This document shows positions 60,693-64,000 of a stretch of DNA of 64,000 bases, piece by piece. The position numbers and the translations under genes were made by a program. The stretch covers positions 13,185,036 through 13,249,035 of the forward strand of contig NC_045140.1 of the NCBI RefSeq assembly GCF_008831285.2, given 5' to 3'. Position 1 is the stretch's first letter; every line of letters starts with the position of its first letter. The notes beneath the pieces were generated by a model. The model was not told the DNA's origin. It saw nothing but the letters and a program-made list of their open reading frames with translations, and did not search any database. This DNA is from Nymphaea colorata (taxonomy: Eukaryota; Streptophyta; Magnoliopsida; Nymphaeales; Nymphaeaceae).

Positions 60693-60871
60693 TGTTAAAG
60701 ATGCAAAAGAGTTTTTCTGAAATATTAGGAAGTTAGGGAGGAGTTCTTTAAATGCTTTCTTATTTTTATTGGACTACTTTTGTAAATTCTCTAACCCTAA
60801 TCTCTTTTAATAGAGATTAGGGTCACGTAATGAAGTATTCTTTTTCGGTTCTCTCTCTCTCTCTTGTAACA
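60693..60871 (+). repeat. 5' LTR of a Copia element (179 bp)
   Basis: Starts TGTTAAAGATG and ends CTTGTAACA, so its ends form the short TGTT...AACA inverted repeat, and it is followed directly by a primer site. A CTCTCTCTCTCT microsatellite lies just before the end. The preceding 5 bp are CTTAT; the matching target duplication would lie beyond the window. Confidence 0.85.
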
Positions 60872-60883
60872 TGGTATCAGAGC
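60872..60883 (+). other. Primer-binding site (initiator tRNA-Met)
   Basis: TGGTATCAGAGC is a perfect match to the standard plant Copia site complementary to initiator tRNA-Met, directly abutting the LTR. Confidence 0.9.
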
Positions 60884-62313
60884 AGGGGTTGGCATCGACT
60901 GCAGGGTGAGTTTTCCGGTGACCTTCTCCGGCGACCACCTTCTTCGACGACAATCTTTCTGGCGAACAGCCAAGTGAGTTCCTTATTGTTTTATGGTCCT
61001 CTCTCTTGTCATCCCCATTCTTTATTCCCTCTTATCACCCAATAAAGAGACGGTGAGGGAATAGGGGTTGGGCATGCTGTGTGGAGAAGGACCTGATCAC
61101 GTCTATGTGGAAGGCGTGATCAGATCAGATCCTCATGTTGATCGTGTGAAGCAGAGTGTTGTGGGTGCAGCGTGACTTGTGATGTTGTGGTTTGTGTTGT
61201 TCGTGGATGCTACTTCAACGGTGATTGGAACTTCATGTTGATCGTGTGAAGCAAAGTGTTGTGGGTGCAGCGTGACTTGATGCTGTGGTTTGTGGAGTCT
61301 ATATGTTGTTTATGAACTCAGTTTTGATATGAGTAGAATTTTTCTATAGATCGTGGATACAAAATCAGTAAAGTAAGGCTGCGTGAGGACTGTTGCTGAT
61401 TCTTAGTACAAGATTTATTGATATCGTGGATTCCTTTGACACATGGACAGCTAGTTTTATGAGAACCAGCTGCTGTTATAAGTCGCAACCGTCTTCAGTA
61501 GATTGGGGATTCAATTTTTCAGTCATCGGCTGAAACAGACCTAAACGTGATTAGCACCCTTGCGTTGCTGCTGCCGTGGAAGACATGGAGAAACCTTGAT
61601 GACGTTGCTGCCGTGGAAGATCAGATCTGATTTTCTGCTGATTGGTTGGAAGCAAATCTATGAAATCTTGTATCAGATCTGCCCTTTGAAGTTATATATC
61701 AGATCTGCCCTTTTGCTGTTGTGTGCGGAGTCATGCTGTTTGAAGGCTGCTGATTGGCGTATAGAGCAGAAATGACCTGCTGATCGTGGAGGCTTTAGCT
61801 GCTGTTTGTGGGTGTAGTTTGGCATGTGGAGCAGAAATGATCTGCTGATCGTGGAGGCTATTTTAGCAACAACTTGACGTGGATGGTGTTACGCTGATCA
61901 TATGTGGGGGGCAACAACAACAGTCAGCCGTAAGTAGCAGAGATCAGCAGCTGTCTTTTGGAGTTTTGTTCGTGGGCCTGCTATCATCCGCAACAATTGA
62001 TTCAAATCTCTGTAATTTGTTATCTACTCCCTTTTATACGGTTCAGATTTGGTTAGTTTCTGTGATTACAGATTCTTCCTTATTGCATAGCGTGTGATAT
62101 TCGTATAATCTTTGAGGATAGTAGAGATTTTTTTTTTTTCTGTGGTGTTTGACTGCTGCTTTCTATATAGTGTGTGCCATACGTGGGTGACATTAAGACA
62201 TGATCTGATTATCACATAGTTCTGTGATCCATAAAGATACATTTCTTGATTGAAGTTGACTGCTGCATCTGATACATACATATTGTGCCCAAAATTTTGA
62301 TTGGAATTTTACT
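60884..62313 (+). mobile_element. Copia leader with duplications, gag missing
   Basis: Between the primer site and the protease lie 1.4 kb with no gag similarity. The sequence is made partly of duplicated segments: TTCATGTTGATCGTGTGAAG with about 50 bp after it occurs near 61,132 and again near 61,231. CTGCTGATCGTGGAGGCT recurs near 61,778 and 61,841, and ATCAGATCTGCCCTTT recurs near 61,672 and 61,697. Gag normally sits here, so it was deleted or replaced. Confidence 0.65.
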
Positions 62314-63680
62314 ATGGCTGATGGTAATGTGTTCGAGGGTTCCAATGACTACAAGATGACTGAAAATTCCTTCTCATATGCCAATACTACTGGAATAGAC
62401 TCAGCCTTCTTTGTTGGTGCTCCTACCGATGGCCCAGATATGATGTGGATGATAGATTCTAGCGCCTCCAGGCATTGTTGTAATCAATCACACATTTTTT
62501 CATCTTTAGTCAGATTCTCTACACCACAGCATGTCAAACTGGCTGATGGCAAGCTATCTCCTGTATTGGGTAGCGGTGATATTTATCTCCCACATTTAGA
62601 CACTATTACCCACGTGCTCTATGCTCCACAGTTTCCTGTTAATTTGTTATCTGTTAAGCAGCTGACTATTGATTTAAAGTGTAGAGTCATTTTGACCCTG
62701 GTACATGTTCTTTTCAGGATTTACTAAGGGAAGATGATTGGTGGCGTCCATGAACATGAGGGTCTCTATTTCTTGTCTGTTCCAGTAAATGTTGCTGCAT
62801 CTTCATTCTCCTCAAAGCCTTCTCCTTTTTAGTGGCATCTCAGACTGGGTCATCCTTCAGTGTCAAAACTTCGTCGCATGCTTCCAGGTATTACTATATC
62901 AGAGTCCTTCTTATGTGATGCTTGCCAATTAGGCAAACATACACGGAGTAGCTTTCCTTTGAGTCAAGAACCATCTAGTCAAAGTCCATTTGATCTCCTT
63001 CATGTGGACGTGTGGGTCCTAGTCGGGTTTCTTTTCACTCACATTTTTGGTATTATCTTGTTTTGGTTGATGATTTTACTAGAGTCAGTTGGGTATTCTT
63101 GTTACGGGAATGATCGGAAGTCATATGTATTCTTCCGAAATTTGTCAAAAAATTAAAAACTCAGTTTGGTTTCATTGTCAAAAATATTCACACTGATAAT
63201 GCTCTTGAATTCAAATCCTTCGTTCTGCTTCAATTTTATGCCAATAATGAAATTCAACCTCAATATACTTGTCCTCACACGTCCCAACAAAATGGTGTTG
63301 TCGAACGTAAACATCGACAACTCCTAAATGTGGCCCGTACCCTCATGTTGCATTCACACATGCCTGCTTATTTTTGGGGTGATGCGATTCTTATCGCATG
63401 CTATCTCATTAACAGATTACCCTCGTCAGCCATCCAAGAACGTATTCCCATTCAACTTTTATATCCAAATCAACCACTATTTAATATACCTCCCAAAGTA
63501 TTTGGATGCACTTGCTTTGCACACATCCTAGGCCCAGACAAAAACAAACTTGCTGCCCAAGCCATCAAATGTGTATTTATTGGATACTCTGCCAATAAAA
63601 AATGATATAAGTGCTTTGATCCCCAGACCAAGAAAGAGATTATCAGTGCGGATGTTACATTCTTGAGTATCGTCCTTATT
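62314..63680 (+). pseudogene. Copia protease-integrase remnant
   Basis: Protease at about 62,440-62,690: WMIDSSASRHCC (usual active site DSGAS; here the Gly is Ser), VKLADGKLSPVLGSGDI, LYAPQFPVNLLSVKQLT. After an in-frame stop, the gag-pre-integrase zinc motif keeps its histidines and cysteines (WHLRLGHPS ... CDACQLGKH, 62,831-62,940). The integrase core follows (DLLHVDVW, DDFTR, TDNALEFKS, QQNGVVERKH, with frameshifts). Then comes MLHSHMPAYFWGDAILIACY and VFGCTCFAHI to GYSANKK, where a Gly codon has become TGA at 63,603, followed by YKCFDPQTKKEIISADVTF. It is defective at several places yet better preserved than the Copia remnants at 1-9.4 kb, so it is younger. Reverse transcriptase is not reached. 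Confidence 0.85.
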
Positions 63681-63909
63681 TTTCTCCTTCGAGTCCTCCT
63701 CTGTCTGAGATGCCTATACCTGTTCCTCTTCCCATTCCACCATGTCCCTTGAGTCCTTACCGCCATCTCAACCTATGTCACATGAACGTTTCTTTGATCC
63801 TCCATTGGTTTACACTCGTAGTCTTGGTCCCTCTTCCAACCGCCTACCAGCGTCTTCTCAACAGGTAAACTCCACTGATCAGACTGATTCATGTTTAAAT
63901 GATGAACAC

Positions 63910-64000
63910 TGTAGAAATAATAGACGCACAAGAACCAAAGATCAAACACAGATGTAACGTGGAAAAACCCTCAACTAGAGGGAAAAAAACCACGGGTAAG
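63910..64000. mobile_element. Possible start of a further LTR element at the window edge
   Basis: After TGTAGAAATAATAG at 63,910, the Copia coding similarity ends and text like AACGTGGAAAAACCCTCAAC appears, resembling inner LTR sequence of some plant Copia elements. Only 90 bp are visible, so this is tentative. Confidence 0.25.

Overview
This is nuclear DNA from a flowering plant. Genes carry GT-AG introns and match plant families: a tau-class glutathione transferase, a SWP73/BAF60 chromatin-remodelling subunit, plastid ribosomal protein bL28, an F-box/kelch remnant and an ER-type M28 peptidase. The space between them is filled with decayed Ty1/copia elements, a hAT transposon, small terminal-inverted-repeat elements and one very large satellite. 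The species cannot be named from sequence alone.

Layout. About 0.7-9.6 kb is a minus-strand graveyard of at least three Copia elements. The middle one (4,918-8,641) keeps its 5' LTR, primer-binding site and gag-to-reverse-transcriptase order, and it sits inside the gag of another (LTR 9,403-9,583). About 9,990-21,950 is a 12-kb array of a diverged repeat of about 170 bp, itself a dimer of two related halves. The array flips orientation four times, carries a 2-kb internal duplication, and most of its variation looks like CpG decay. At 22.5-23.3 kb lies a small element with a 0.5-kb pyrimidine tract.

Genic core. An apparently intact two-exon tau GST lies at 23,856-24,936 (+), and an apparently intact two-exon SWP73/BAF60 gene at 28,305-30,037 (-). 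From 32.7 to 42.8 kb there are several short TIR elements, broken pieces of a prefoldin subunit 2 gene and an F-box/kelch gene, an unrecognised minus-strand coding remnant, and the last exon of plastid bL28 (40,410-40,642, +) without a visible first exon.

Right side. A decayed hAT transposase occupies 46.06-47.73 kb. Three near-identical direct repeats lie at 51.6-52.5 kb. The first six exons of an ERMP1-like M28 peptidase run from 53,885 to 57,219 (+). The remaining exons are not seen; the expected next intron holds a Copia element (LTR at 60,693) whose pol runs to the window edge. I see no operon-like organisation: the live genes appear to be independent housekeeping or stress genes among transposon debris. 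The most unusual object is the dimeric, CpG-decayed satellite with its inversions.
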